This document shows positions 8,392-16,701 of a stretch of DNA of 64,000 nucleotides, piece by piece. This stretch comes from JACDBZ01 sp036262075. GTDB lineage: Bacteria; Chloroflexota; Limnocylindria; QHBO01. Each line of letters starts with the position of its first letter. The first letter of the stretch is position 1. The position numbers and the translations under genes are program-made. Under the pieces are notes generated by a model. It was not told the DNA's origin and made no database searches. It worked only from the letters and a program-made list of their open reading frames with translations. The stretch lies in assembly GCA_036262075.1 (NCBI GenBank), contig DATAJO010000038.1, forward strand, positions 1 through 64,000, read 5' to 3'.

Positions 8392-9030
8392 TCAGCGCAC
8401 GAGGCCGAGGACGTCCGGCTGGGTGAGGAGCGCGTAGACGGCGCCGGCGACGAGGAACGGGCCGAACGGGATGTAGGTCCGCATCCCCACCCGACGGACG
8501 GCGAGGAGGACGAGGCTCGTGCCCGCGGCGAGGAAGGCAGCGGCGAAGAGGGCGGTGAAGATGACGGGCCAACCGAGGATGAGGCCGATGGGAGCCACGA
8601 GGTACAGGTCCCCCAGCGCCAGGCCGCCGCGCACGACGAGGGCGAGCGCGCCGAGGAAGCCGACGGCCGCTCCGGCGCCGATCGCCGCGTCGAGCGGGGC
8701 GACGGCGGGGTTGAACGGGACGAAGGCGACGGCCAGCACGATGAGCGGGTCGAGGAGGATATGCGGCAGGCGGCGCTGCTCGAGGTCGGTCGCGGTCAGG
8801 ACGAGGAGCAGGCCGAGGATGACGAGGTACGCCGCCGTCGCCCACCACGGCAGCGCCGAGCGCTCGACGATGGCGGCCGCGGCGAGGCCGCTCACCACGG
8901 CGAGGGCGATCGTGCGCCAGCTCATCGGGCGGCGACGTGCCTCGTCGGGCGGCCAGACGCTCGCCAGGCGCTCGGAGGCGGCGCCGAGCACGGCGAAGGC
9001 GATGCCCACGGCGACCGATACGGCTGTCAC
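8392..9030 (-). CDS. A24-type prepilin peptidase
   Basis: The 212-residue polytopic membrane protein has about six hydrophobic segments. It carries both aspartates expected of type IV prepilin peptidases: LTATDLEQRRLP (residues about 80-91) and GGLALGDLYL (a GxGD variant near residue 135-140). It lacks the N-terminal cysteine-rich methyltransferase domain of PilD, so it is a peptidase-only form. It would cleave prepilin or pseudopilin leaders on the cytoplasmic face. No pilin genes are in the window. The start is a GTG. It may be co-transcribed with the PBP 65 bp downstream. Confidence 0.8.
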   Translation of the reverse strand: MTAVSVAVGIAFAVLGAASERLASVWPPDEARRRPMSWRTIALAVVSGLAAAAIVERSALPWWATAAYLVILGLLLVLTATDLEQRRLPHILLDPLIVLAVAFVPFNPAVAPLDAAIGAGAAVGFLGALALVVRGGLALGDLYLVAPIGLILGWPVIFTALFAAAFLAAGTSLVLLAVRRVGMRTYIPFGPFLVAGAVYALLTQPDVLGLVR

Positions 9031-9247
9031 GGCCTCGAATCGGCTTCCATGCTCATCGTCCTCGTCCTCCGGATGGGCCGCGAGACGCCCCGGTGCGTCG
9101 CGGCACCACGCATCCTACGGGCCGCAACCCGCACGGCCATAGCCCGATCGTCCGCCCGGCGCAGGGCGGCGAACTGGCACGAGGCGTGCGTTGCATCGGT
9201 CAATCCCGGCCAAGACCGGGTGCACCCTGCAAGGGAGGAAATCGACC
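9031..9247. other. Divergent intergenic region
   Basis: This 217-bp gap separates the divergent prepilin peptidase and CsbD genes. The only clear signal is the strong Shine-Dalgarno sequence AAGGGAGGAA at 9231-9240, serving the CsbD start. I could not identify a convincing -35/-10 pair. Confidence 0.5.
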
Positions 9248-9436
9248 GTGGACACCGATCGCATCGAGGGTCCGCTCAAGGAAGCGGGCGGCAAGGTCAA
9301 GGAGGAGTGGGGCGACCTGACCGACGACCGCTCCACCGAGGCCGAGGGCAAGATGGACCAGGTCGAGGGCAAGGTCCAGAACGAATGGGGTGAGACGAAG
9401 GATGACGTCCGCGACGCCGTCGACGACGATCGCTGA
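9248..9436 (+). CDS. CsbD-like stress protein
   Basis: This 62-residue, highly charged, helical protein matches the CsbD family. It has DRIEGPLKEAGGKVKE and the repeated G-K-[MV]-x-Q-V-E-G-K pattern. CsbD is a general-stress protein of unknown mechanism in Bacillus and is abundant in many bacteria under nutrient or osmotic stress. The GTG start is fixed by AGGGAGGA 8 nt upstream, one of the strongest ribosome binding sites in the window. That suggests high expression. A strong hairpin terminator follows. Confidence 0.88.
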   Translation: MDTDRIEGPLKEAGGKVKEEWGDLTDDRSTEAEGKMDQVEGKVQNEWGETKDDVRDAVDDDR

Positions 9437-9458
9437 TCGCGCGCCTCACTGACCGATG

Positions 9459-9486
9459 CGCCCCGCCGGGTCCGCCCGGCGGGGCG
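9459..9486. terminator. Bidirectional hairpin between convergent genes
   Basis: A perfect 12-bp GC stem (CGCCCCGCCGGG, loop TCCG, complementary arm) sits in the 55-bp gap between the convergent csbD-like and pepA genes. No T-run follows, as is common in very GC-rich genomes. Confidence 0.75.
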
Positions 9487-9491
9487 TCTCG

Positions 9492-10985
9492 CTATTCGGG
9501 TAGCGAGCCGCTCGTGAAGTCGAGCGCCAGCCGGGCGAGCGCGGCCACGGCCGATCCCGACGCGCCCTTCGCCGCGTACGGCTTCTCCGATCCGTAGTAG
9601 GCGGCGCCGGCGATGTCAACGTGGACCCACGGCACGGTCGCGAACTCGGAGATGAAGATCGCCGACTTGATGAGCGACCCGTCGCGGGTGCCCGAGTTCA
9701 CGAGGTCGGCGTACGGCGAGTCGTAGGCCGCGCGGTACTCGGTGACGAGCGGCATCTCCCAGAACCACTCCCCGCTGCGCTCGGCCGCGTCGCCGACGCG
9801 CTCGCCCCACTCGCGCGGCCGGGCGAAATAGGCGGCCACCTGGTCGCCGAACGCCATCATCGCCACGCCGGTGAGCGTGGCGACGTCGACGACGTGGGTC
9901 GCGCCCTCGCGCTCGGCCCAGGTGATCGCATCGCCGAGGATGAGGCGCCCCTCCGCATCGGTGTTCGTGACCTCGACGGTCTTGCCGTTCATCGCCTTCA
10001 CGACGTCGCCCGGGCGCTGGGCATTCCCGCCGGGCATGTTCTCGACGAGGGGGGCGACCGCCATGAGCGGCGTGTCGGGCGCGATGCGGGCCACCGCACG
10101 CGCCGCGGCGATGACGGCCGCGGCGCCGGACTTGTCCATCTTCATGTCGCCCATGCCCTCGGCCGGCTTGATGCTGATGCCGCCGGAGTCGAAGCACACG
10201 CCCTTGCCGACGATCGCGAGGCGCTTGCCGTTGGCGCCGGCCCTGTCCCAGCCGGGCAGCTTGATCGCCACCAGCCGCGGCCCGTGGGTCGCGCCCTGGC
10301 CGACGCCGAGGAGCATGTTCATCCCGAGCTCGGCCATCTCCTTCGGCTCGAGCACGGTGACGTCGCAGCCGTCGTCGGCGAGGCCGCGGGCGATCTCGGC
10401 CATCGTCTCGGGGTAGAGGTCGTTGGCGGAGCGGTTGGCGAGGTCGCGACCGAACGCGACCGCCTCGCCGATGATCGCGCCACGGTCGACGGCCTCCTGC
10501 GACGCGCCGAGGAACAGGACCTCGTCGACGGAGCGCAGCATGGCCTCGGTGTCGCGCACCCGGCCGTAGATGGCGGTCGACCGATACGTGCCCGAGATCG
10601 CGCCGACCGCGGCCGCCGTCCACTCGTCGTCGCCCTCGCCGTCGCGCAGCCAGATCGCCAGCGTCCGGGCCCCGCGCCCGTTCAGCCGCCGCGTGGCGAC
10701 GGCCGCGATCCGTCGTGCCCGCAAGGCGCCACGGCCGCGGACCCCGCCGTTGACGAGGAGGAGCCGATCGACCGGCAGGTCGCCGGCATCGACGAGGGCC
10801 GAGGCGTGCTCGACGATGTTGAACTCCCCCCACTCGATGGCGGCGCGCAGGGCGCCGCCGGACGCGGCATCGAGCTCCGCCAGCTCACCGGTCAGCTCCG
10901 TCTCGTCGCGGTAGATCGGCACCGCCAGGACGTCGGCCATGACCGTGGCGGGAGAGTCGGTGACGGCGCGCAGGCGCATGCTCAT
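9492..10985 (-). CDS. pepA: Leucyl aminopeptidase (M17)
   Basis: This 497-residue cytosolic metallo-aminopeptidase removes N-terminal residues from peptides. The M17 metal and bicarbonate motifs are intact: VGKGVCFDSGGISIKP (Lys and Asp ligands), MKMDKSGAA and the signature NTDAEGRLIL. The ATG at 10985 is supported by AGGAG 6 nt upstream and a TATACT -10 box further upstream. Longer in-frame extensions are less likely. M17 proteins can also bind DNA or process glutathione conjugates, which the sequence cannot decide. Confidence 0.93.
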   Translation of the reverse strand: MSMRLRAVTDSPATVMADVLAVPIYRDETELTGELAELDAASGGALRAAIEWGEFNIVEHASALVDAGDLPVDRLLLVNGGVRGRGALRARRIAAVATRRLNGRGARTLAIWLRDGEGDDEWTAAAVGAISGTYRSTAIYGRVRDTEAMLRSVDEVLFLGASQEAVDRGAIIGEAVAFGRDLANRSANDLYPETMAEIARGLADDGCDVTVLEPKEMAELGMNMLLGVGQGATHGPRLVAIKLPGWDRAGANGKRLAIVGKGVCFDSGGISIKPAEGMGDMKMDKSGAAAVIAAARAVARIAPDTPLMAVAPLVENMPGGNAQRPGDVVKAMNGKTVEVTNTDAEGRLILGDAITWAEREGATHVVDVATLTGVAMMAFGDQVAAYFARPREWGERVGDAAERSGEWFWEMPLVTEYRAAYDSPYADLVNSGTRDGSLIKSAIFISEFATVPWVHVDIAGAAYYGSEKPYAAKGASGSAVAALARLALDFTSGSLPE

Positions 10986-11026
10986 CGGTGCTCCTGTGAT
11001 ACGGGGCAACGGCCGGGACAGGCCGA

Positions 11027-11032
11027 AGTATA
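11027..11032 (-). promoter_or_regulatory. -10 box of pepA
   Basis: TATACT on the minus strand, about 40 nt upstream of the pepA ATG, would give a leader of about 35 nt that includes the AGGAG ribosome binding site. No good -35 is visible; it would lie at the 3' end of the kinase gene. Confidence 0.5.
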
Positions 11033-11039
11033 CGGAGGC

Positions 11040-12554
11040 TCAGCCACCGCCGCCCCCGCCACGATTGCCGCCGCCCCGGCCGCCGCCGTTCCCGTTGCCA
11101 CCACCACCGCCGCCCTCGTCGTCGCCACCGCCGCCGCGGCAGTCCTCGATGCGGGCGGAGAACATCGTGAACCGGCCGCCGGGTGCGACCTGCGTCCCGG
11201 GCGGCGGCTCCTGGTCGATGATCCCCTCGGGCTTGCTTTCGTCGTGGTTGCAGCGGACCGTCCAGTTCAGCCCCGCCTCGGTGGCGACGCGCACCGCCTC
11301 GTCGAACGACAGGCCGATCGTGTCCGGGATGACGCCGGGCACGCCGGTGGGCCCGGCCGATGACGCGGCCGACGAGGGCGTTGGGCTGCCCCCGCTCCCC
11401 GACTCCCCGTTGCGCAGGCCGAGCAGCGGCACGACGACGAACAGGACGACCGCGGCGGCCGCCGCGAGCACGAGCAGCGTGCCGACGAAGTTCGCGATCC
11501 CGCCCCCTCGTCGACGACGCCCGCGGACGCGCGCCGGCGGCTCCGTCGGGTGGAAGGGGCGCGGCTCGGGGATGCGCGGCCCGACCTGGTCGCGCGCAAC
11601 CGGAGGAGGCACGTACCCGCGCGGCACCGGCACGACGCGGGTCTCGTCGTTCGCTCCCGCCCGGCGCCGCTCGGGCTCGGCCCGCGGCGTCTCCTCGAGG
11701 GCGAGGCCGAGCGCGCGGGCCATCGCATCGGCGCTGCGGAAGCGCGCCTCCGGCTCGCGGCGCAGGCTCTGGAGCACGAGCCCGTCGAGCCGCGGCGGGA
11801 TGCCCGGCGCCAGCCGCGACGGAGGCGTGACCTCACCCCGGGCGTGGGCCTCGCGGACCTCGTCCGGCGTGAGGCCGGGGAATGGCACGCGGCCGGTGAG
11901 CGCCTCGTACAGCACGGTCCCCAGGCTGAACAGGTCGCTGGCCGGGGTGAGCGGCTCCCCGGCGAGCTGCTCGGGCGACATCGAGGACAGCGTCCCGATG
12001 CTCGTGCCGGTCCGCGCCGCATCGGTCGGCGAGCGGGCGATGCCGAAGTCGATGAGCTTCGCCGGTCCGGGGCCGAGCATGACGTTGGCCGCCTTCACGT
12101 CACAGTGGACGAGGCCGCGCTCGTGGACGACGCGCAGGCCGGCGAGGAGCTCGAGGCCGATGCGCCCCGCCTCGGCCACCGACAGCCGCCCGTGCTCGGT
12201 GAGCACCTGGCGCAGCGTGCGATGGCCCTCGAGCAGCTCCATGACGATGTAGTGCGCCGCGCCATCGGTCCCGGAGTCGTAGACGTGGACGAGGCTGGGA
12301 TGCGAGAGGGACGCGGCCGCCCGCGCCTCGGCCAGGAAGCGCTCGATGAACTCCGGATCATCCGCATAGGGCGGGGCGAGGACCTTGACCGCGACGTCGC
12401 GGTCGAGGCGCTCGTCGCGGGCGCGGTACACCCGCGACATGCCGCCGCGCGCCACGAGCTCGGTGATCCGGTAGCGGTCCGCGAGCGTCACGCCGAGCAT
12501 CGGATCCGGCTCGAGCGGCGCGTCGCGCTCGGGCGGCCGCGGGCTGTCGTTCAT
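11040..12554 (-). CDS. PASTA-type Ser/Thr protein kinase
   Basis: The 504-residue membrane kinase has an N-terminal kinase domain (about 25-290) with glycine loop ARGGMSRVY, Lys57 in VAVK, DFG at 169-171 and MSPEQLAG. A basic linker, one transmembrane helix (about 335-365) and an extracellular single PASTA-like domain (about 395-465) follow. The C-terminal tail is dominated by glycine. Such kinases sense cell-wall fragments and phosphorylate division and wall-synthesis proteins. The catalytic-loop motif is HCDVK (150-154) rather than HRDVK, so it is a non-RD kinase. The start overlaps the stop of the upstream gene by 4 bp. Confidence 0.92.
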   Translation of the reverse strand: MNDSPRPPERDAPLEPDPMLGVTLADRYRITELVARGGMSRVYRARDERLDRDVAVKVLAPPYADDPEFIERFLAEARAAASLSHPSLVHVYDSGTDGAAHYIVMELLEGHRTLRQVLTEHGRLSVAEAGRIGLELLAGLRVVHERGLVHCDVKAANVMLGPGPAKLIDFGIARSPTDAARTGTSIGTLSSMSPEQLAGEPLTPASDLFSLGTVLYEALTGRVPFPGLTPDEVREAHARGEVTPPSRLAPGIPPRLDGLVLQSLRREPEARFRSADAMARALGLALEETPRAEPERRRAGANDETRVVPVPRGYVPPPVARDQVGPRIPEPRPFHPTEPPARVRGRRRRGGGIANFVGTLLVLAAAAAVVLFVVVPLLGLRNGESGSGGSPTPSSAASSAGPTGVPGVIPDTIGLSFDEAVRVATEAGLNWTVRCNHDESKPEGIIDQEPPPGTQVAPGGRFTMFSARIEDCRGGGGDDEGGGGGGNGNGGGRGGGNRGGGGGG

Positions 12555-13420
12555 CGGCCCACCGCGTGCAGGATCAGGGCCACCTCGTCGCGCGTGGCCT
12601 GCACGCGCCGGACGAGCTCCGCCACGCGTGCCGGCGGCCCTTCGAGCATGACGCCGGCCCCCTCCGACATCGAGATGCGGAGGGCGCGGTCGGCGAACAC
12701 CGCGTCTGGTCGGATGCGCTCGATGGCGTCCGATGCGGCCTGCGCTGCCGCCGCGTCGCCGTCGGCGACGGCCTCGACGAGCGCATCGGCGGCATCGAGC
12801 AGCTCGGCGCTGGTGTCGATCCACACCGGCAGCGCGTCCAGCCCGAGCTCGGCGGCCTCGATCGCCTCGTGGTCCGCGCGGGCCTGCGCGAGGAGGTCCC
12901 GGGCCGTCGCCGGGTCCGAGGCGGCGATCGCGTCCAGAGCATCGGCGAGGAGGGTGCCGAAGCCCTCGGCCCGCATGCGGAGCTGCGCGAAGCCGTCGGC
13001 GGACGGGGCGAGCGCGCCGATCTCGGCGCCGAGCGTGCCGAGCTCGCCGTCCCCGACCGGCGAACCCAGCGGCGCCATGGCCGGATCGGCGGCACGTCGC
13101 GCGGCGTCGAGCGCGCGCATCGCGGCGCCAACGCGATCGGCGAGCGGCTCGGCGCGGAGCAGCGCGGCGCCGGCATCGGTGAGGAAGGGTCCGGGCAGCT
13201 CCGTCCCGGCGGCCGTGCGGGCGGCCCCGTCGCGCGCGGCCTGGAGCGGCGGTCCCAGGGCGTCGTCCAGGGCCCTGAGCGCGTCGTCGGCCTCGGCCGC
13301 CCGTTCCGCGATCAGCCGCTGCGCCCCGAGCGCCACGCCCGGGTCGGGCCCGCCGGCGCCGAGCACGGCGACGAGGCCGACCGCCACGACCACCGGGACG
13401 ACGACGCGGGTGAATATCAT
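12551..13420 (-). CDS. Membrane-anchored helical protein of unknown function
   Basis: The 289-residue protein has an N-terminal hydrophobic segment (about 5-22, VVVPVVVAVGLVAVLGAG) and then a long alanine-rich, probably all-helical extracytoplasmic domain. I do not recognise the family. It is translationally coupled to the PASTA-type kinase downstream (ATGA overlap), so a sensory or scaffolding partner of the kinase is possible. Its ATG lies only 6 bp from the start of the divergent adenosine deaminase gene. Confidence 0.7.
   Translation of the reverse strand: MIFTRVVVPVVVAVGLVAVLGAGGPDPGVALGAQRLIAERAAEADDALRALDDALGPPLQAARDGAARTAAGTELPGPFLTDAGAALLRAEPLADRVGAAMRALDAARRAADPAMAPLGSPVGDGELGTLGAEIGALAPSADGFAQLRMRAEGFGTLLADALDAIAASDPATARDLLAQARADHEAIEAAELGLDALPVWIDTSAELLDAADALVEAVADGDAAAAQAASDAIERIRPDAVFADRALRISMSEGAGVMLEGPPARVAELVRRVQATRDEVALILHAVGR
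13415..13420 (+). promoter_or_regulatory. -10 box of the first adenosine deaminase gene
   Basis: TATCAT on the plus strand ends 6 nt before the ATG at 13427. It overlaps the start codon of the divergent gene. The spacing implies a leaderless mRNA. Confidence 0.5.
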
Positions 13421-13426
13421 TCGGTG

Positions 13427-14467
13427 ATGGACCTCGTCCCGTCCCTGCGCGCGCTGCCAAAGGCGGAGCTCCACCAGCACCTCGATGGCTCGCTGCGGCC
13501 CGAAACGGCCGTCGAGCTGGCCGCCGAGGCCGGCATTGGGCTCAGCCTCGAGGAGGCGCGCCGCCGGATGGTCGGACCGCCACGCTGCCGCGACCAGGCC
13601 GAGCTGCTCACGTATTTCGACCTGCCGATCCAGCTGCTCCAGACCGCCGGCGCGCTGACGCGGGCGACCGCCGAGCTCATCGACGACCTCGCCGCCGATG
13701 GCGTGCGGTACGCCGAGATCCGCTGGGCGCCGCGGCTCCATCTCGAGCGCGGGCTGTCGGTGGCGGGGGTCATCGAGGCCGTGGCCGCCGGCATCGCCGA
13801 CCGCGCCGCCGCGCTCGGGCCCCAGATGCCGCTCGTCGGCCTGATCGTCACCGCCATGCGCACCCATCCGCCGGCCGCCAACGTCGAGCTGGCCCGGACC
13901 GCGGCCGAGATCGGCCCGCCGGTGGTCGGCTTCGACCTCGCCGGGCCGGAGGAGGCCTGGCCCGCTCCGCCGCATGCGGCAGCGTTCGTCGCCGCCCGGG
14001 ACGGCGGCCTGGCGCTCACCGCCCACGCCGGCGAGGTCGAGGGTCCGCAGCGCATCCGCGAGATCCTCGATTTCGGCGTGCGCCGGGTCGCGCACGGGGT
14101 GACCGCCGCGGGCGACGCCGACATCCTGTCCTTCATCCGGGCGCGGGACATCACGCTCGACATGTGCCCGACCTCGAACGTCCAGGCCGGGATCGTGGCC
14201 TCGGTCGCCGAGCATCCGCTGGCCGCGCTCCATCGCGCCGGGGTGAGCGTCACGATCTCGACCGACGACCGCACGGTGACCGGCACGACGCTGTCGGAGG
14301 AGCTCGCCCGCTGCCTGGCCGATGGCGGCCTGTCGCGCTCCGAGCTGGCGACCATCGCCGTCAACGCGTTCCGTCGCGCCTTCGCGCCCCCCGCCCTGCT
14401 CGGCGCCGTCACCGCCGAGGCGTCACGGGCGTGGGAGGCGTGGGTGTCGGAGCCGATCCGGGTCTGA
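13427..14467 (+). CDS. add: Adenosine deaminase
   Basis: The 346-residue cytoplasmic TIM-barrel enzyme hydrolyses adenosine or deoxyadenosine to inosine and ammonia. Zinc and catalytic motifs are present: ELHQHLDGSL (HxH), HAGEVEG near residue 200, RVAHGV near 224 and the STDDR aspartates near 283. It heads the nucleoside salvage region. A second, divergent paralogue lies at 24.8 kb. The 3' end overlaps the convergent HAD gene by 59 bp. Adenine deaminase or another amidohydrolase specificity is possible. Confidence 0.88.
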   Translation: MDLVPSLRALPKAELHQHLDGSLRPETAVELAAEAGIGLSLEEARRRMVGPPRCRDQAELLTYFDLPIQLLQTAGALTRATAELIDDLAADGVRYAEIRWAPRLHLERGLSVAGVIEAVAAGIADRAAALGPQMPLVGLIVTAMRTHPPAANVELARTAAEIGPPVVGFDLAGPEEAWPAPPHAAAFVAARDGGLALTAHAGEVEGPQRIREILDFGVRRVAHGVTAAGDADILSFIRARDITLDMCPTSNVQAGIVASVAEHPLAALHRAGVSVTISTDDRTVTGTTLSEELARCLADGGLSRSELATIAVNAFRRAFAPPALLGAVTAEASRAWEAWVSEPIRV

Positions 14468-15308
14468 CCCGCGGCTCGAGGAGCTTGCGCACCTCCTCCG
14501 GGTCGGCCGCCACGGCGTGCGGTGCCGCCTCGCCCTCCAGGCGCGCGAGCATCTCGGCATCGGCCACGCCGGTGAGGACGAGGATCGCGGCACAGCCCGC
14601 GCGCCGAGCGCCGATGACGTCCGAGGCCGGGTTGTCGCCGACGACGACCGCCTCCGAGCCCGGCACGCCGCTGGCCTCGAGGATGGCGGTGAACATCGCG
14701 GGCTCCGGCTTGCCGATGACCTCCGGCTCGACCCCGGTGGCCGTGGCGAGGGCCGCGACGATCGATCCGGCGCCGGGGAGGAACCCGGTCGCCGTCGGGT
14801 AGCGCGCATCGGCGTTCGTGGCGATGAGCCGCGCACCATCGGCCACGGCGCGCATGGCGACCGCCAGCCGGCCGTAGTCGACGTTCGGGTCGAGCCCGAC
14901 GATGACCGCGTCGAACGCCACCGGCAGCGGACCGCCGTCGTGGCCCGGGACGAGCTCGGCGGCCATCGTCACGTCGAGTCCGGCGGCCGAGAGCTCCTCG
15001 CGCATGCCGGTCGCGCCGACGGCGAGGACGCGGCGCACGTCCGGCGCGTGACGGCGGAGGTGCTCGACCGTGGCCGAGGTCGAGGTCACGATCTCCTCGA
15101 CCGCGGTCGGGATGCCCATCGCGCCGAGGCGCTCGACGTAGCCGGCACGCGCGACCATCGAGTTGTTCGTGGCGAAGCGGACGAGCACGCCGCGCTCGTG
15201 GAGCCAGGCGACGAGCTCGCGGGCTCCGGGCACGGGCTCGGCGCCGCGGTACACGACGCCGTCGAGGTCGAAGATGACGAGACGCACGACGCCCGGCAGC
15301 GGGTCCAT
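14409..15308 (-). CDS. HAD-IIA phosphatase (NagD/phosphoglycolate type)
   Basis: This 299-residue protein belongs to the haloacid dehalogenase superfamily, subclass IIA. It has the nucleophile motif VIFDLDGVVYRG near the N-terminus, a threonine/serine motif (RFATNNS), a C2 cap and VVGDNPASDV with GKPEPAMF at the C-terminal half. Family members dephosphorylate nucleoside monophosphates, phosphoglycolate or sugar phosphates. The position next to adenosine deaminase and the nucleoside importer makes a nucleotidase role plausible, but this is inference. I chose the ATG at 15308, preceded by a TATCAT box. Confidence 0.85.
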   Translation of the reverse strand: MDPLPGVVRLVIFDLDGVVYRGAEPVPGARELVAWLHERGVLVRFATNNSMVARAGYVERLGAMGIPTAVEEIVTSTSATVEHLRRHAPDVRRVLAVGATGMREELSAAGLDVTMAAELVPGHDGGPLPVAFDAVIVGLDPNVDYGRLAVAMRAVADGARLIATNADARYPTATGFLPGAGSIVAALATATGVEPEVIGKPEPAMFTAILEASGVPGSEAVVVGDNPASDVIGARRAGCAAILVLTGVADAEMLARLEGEAAPHAVAADPEEVRKLLEPRVRPGSAPTPTPPTPVTPRR

Positions 15309-15316
15309 GGCCGTCG

Positions 15317-15322
15317 ATGATA
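15317..15322 (-). promoter_or_regulatory. -10 box of the HAD phosphatase gene
   Basis: TATCAT on the minus strand lies 8 nt before the ATG at 15308, again implying a leaderless transcript. Confidence 0.45.
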
Positions 15323-15363
15323 CGCGGACCGTTCGGCCCACCCCCTGGCGTGCCGATCTACCC

Positions 15364-15393
15364 TTGAGCGTGGAGGTCGCTGGGCAGTATGAT
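15364..15393 (+). promoter_or_regulatory. Sigma-70-type promoter of the nucleoside transporter operon
   Basis: TTGAGC at 15364-15369 and TATGAT at 15388-15393 are separated by 18 bp. This is one of the two best -35/-10 pairs in the window. It would give a leader of about 90 nt with GGAGGAG before the ATG at 15490. I see no recognisable purine riboswitch in the leader. Confidence 0.6.
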
Positions 15394-15489
15394 GCCGCGG
15401 AATCTGCGCAGGTGCCCATGTGCCGAGCGCATCGGAGGCGCCGCGTGCGACGCGGCTGAGCGCACCCGCAGCGGTGTGGAGGAGTATTC

Positions 15490-16632
15490 ATGCGGAAGTC
15501 TTCCGGCATGCCGATGGCCTTGATGCTCATCGTCGTGCTGATCCTGAGCGCCTGCACCGGCGGCGGCGGTGAGAGCGCCGCGCCGAGTGAGGCGGAGTCC
15601 GAGGCCCCGCCGGCGTCCGAGGCGCCGGAGTCCGAGGCCCCGGAGAGCACGGCGCCGAGCGCCGACTACAAGGCCTGCATGGTCAGCGACGTCGGCGGCA
15701 TCGACGACAACAGCTTCAACGAGAACGCCTGGGCCGGCATGGAGCGGGCGCAGGACGAGCTCGGCGTCGAGGTCACCTTCCTCGAGTCGCGCAGCGCCGA
15801 GGACTACGTCCGGAACATCGACCAGCACATCGCCGACGGCTGCGACATGATCGTCACGGTCGGCTTCCTCCTCGGCGACGCCACGAAGGCCGCCGCCGAG
15901 GCGAACCCGGACGTCCGCTTCGCGATCGTCGACTTCGCGTATGACCCGGCCGTCCCGAACATCGAGGGCCTCGTCTACGCCACCGCCGAGGGCGCCATGC
16001 TCGCCGGCTACGCATCGGCCTCGTGGTCGAAGACCGATATCGTCGGCACGTTCGGCGGCATCAACATCGGCCCCGGCGTGACCGACTTCATGGACGGCTT
16101 CATCGCCGGCGTGAACTACTGGAACGAGCAGAGCGGCGAGAGCGTCCGCGTGCTCGGCGGCCGCAACCCGAACGATCCCGACTCGGGCACGTTCACCGGC
16201 AACTTCGAGAGCACCGATGACGCCGCTGCGGTCACGCAGGGCATGCTCGACGAGGGCGCCGACGTGATCCTGCCGGTGGGTGGACCGATCGGTGGCGGCA
16301 CGTTCGCCGCGATCGAGTCGAGCGGGGCGGACGCCGTCGGCCTCGGCGTCGACGTCGACTGGACCGAGAGCGCGCCGGAGTTCACCCCGTATCTCCTCAC
16401 CAGCATCATCAAGCGCATCGACAACTCGGTCTTCCAGGCCGTCGAGCGCGGGCTGAACGGTGAGGAGGTGCAGCCGGTCTTCCTGAGCAACCTCGAGAAC
16501 GAGGGTGTCGGCATCGCGCCGTTCCACGAGTACGAGGACGAGATCTCCCAGGAGGTCAAGGACCACATCGAGGAGATGATCGACATGATCATCGCCGGCG
16601 AGCTGTCCCCCTCCGACTACTACGGAGAGTAA
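15490..16632 (+). CDS. BMP-family nucleoside-binding lipoprotein
   Basis: The 380-residue substrate-binding protein has a type II signal peptide with lipobox LILSAC (about 17-22) and a Ser/Glu/Pro-rich spacer. The periplasmic-binding fold of the basic membrane protein (PnrA/BmpA) family follows, including DVGGIDDNSFNENAW and GFLLGDATKAA. The known family binds purine nucleosides. It is the first gene of a complete importer with one ATPase and two permeases. GGAGGAG upstream of the ATG supports strong translation, and a hairpin after the gene probably sets its excess over the membrane subunits. Confidence 0.9.
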   Translation: MRKSSGMPMALMLIVVLILSACTGGGGESAAPSEAESEAPPASEAPESEAPESTAPSADYKACMVSDVGGIDDNSFNENAWAGMERAQDELGVEVTFLESRSAEDYVRNIDQHIADGCDMIVTVGFLLGDATKAAAEANPDVRFAIVDFAYDPAVPNIEGLVYATAEGAMLAGYASASWSKTDIVGTFGGINIGPGVTDFMDGFIAGVNYWNEQSGESVRVLGGRNPNDPDSGTFTGNFESTDDAAAVTQGMLDEGADVILPVGGPIGGGTFAAIESSGADAVGLGVDVDWTESAPEFTPYLLTSIIKRIDNSVFQAVERGLNGEEVQPVFLSNLENEGVGIAPFHEYEDEISQEVKDHIEEMIDMIIAGELSPSDYYGE

Positions 16633-16651
16633 GTCCCGACCCATGGCTGAT

Positions 16652-16682
16652 GACCGGGCGGCGTCGACGACGCCGCCCGGTC
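16652..16682 (+). terminator. Intercistronic hairpin (attenuator or mRNA stabiliser)
   Basis: A perfect 14-bp stem (GACCGGGCGGCGTC, loop GAC) lies between the binding-protein gene and the ATPase gene. Such hairpins in ABC operons usually stabilise the binding-protein transcript or partly terminate transcription. Confidence 0.7.
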
Positions 16683-16701
16683 GCCGTATCGGAGCCGCAA
16701 C

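Noticed and set aside
15394..15489. Purine riboswitch in the leader of the nucleoside transporter operon
   Set aside because: The 90-nt leader has none of the conserved purine-aptamer loop sequences, and no switch-like terminator was visible.
16652..16682. Hairpin after the nucleoside-binding protein as a full terminator splitting the operon
   Set aside because: The ATPase gene 20 bp downstream has no promoter of its own, so complete termination would silence the importer. Partial termination or mRNA protection is more likely.
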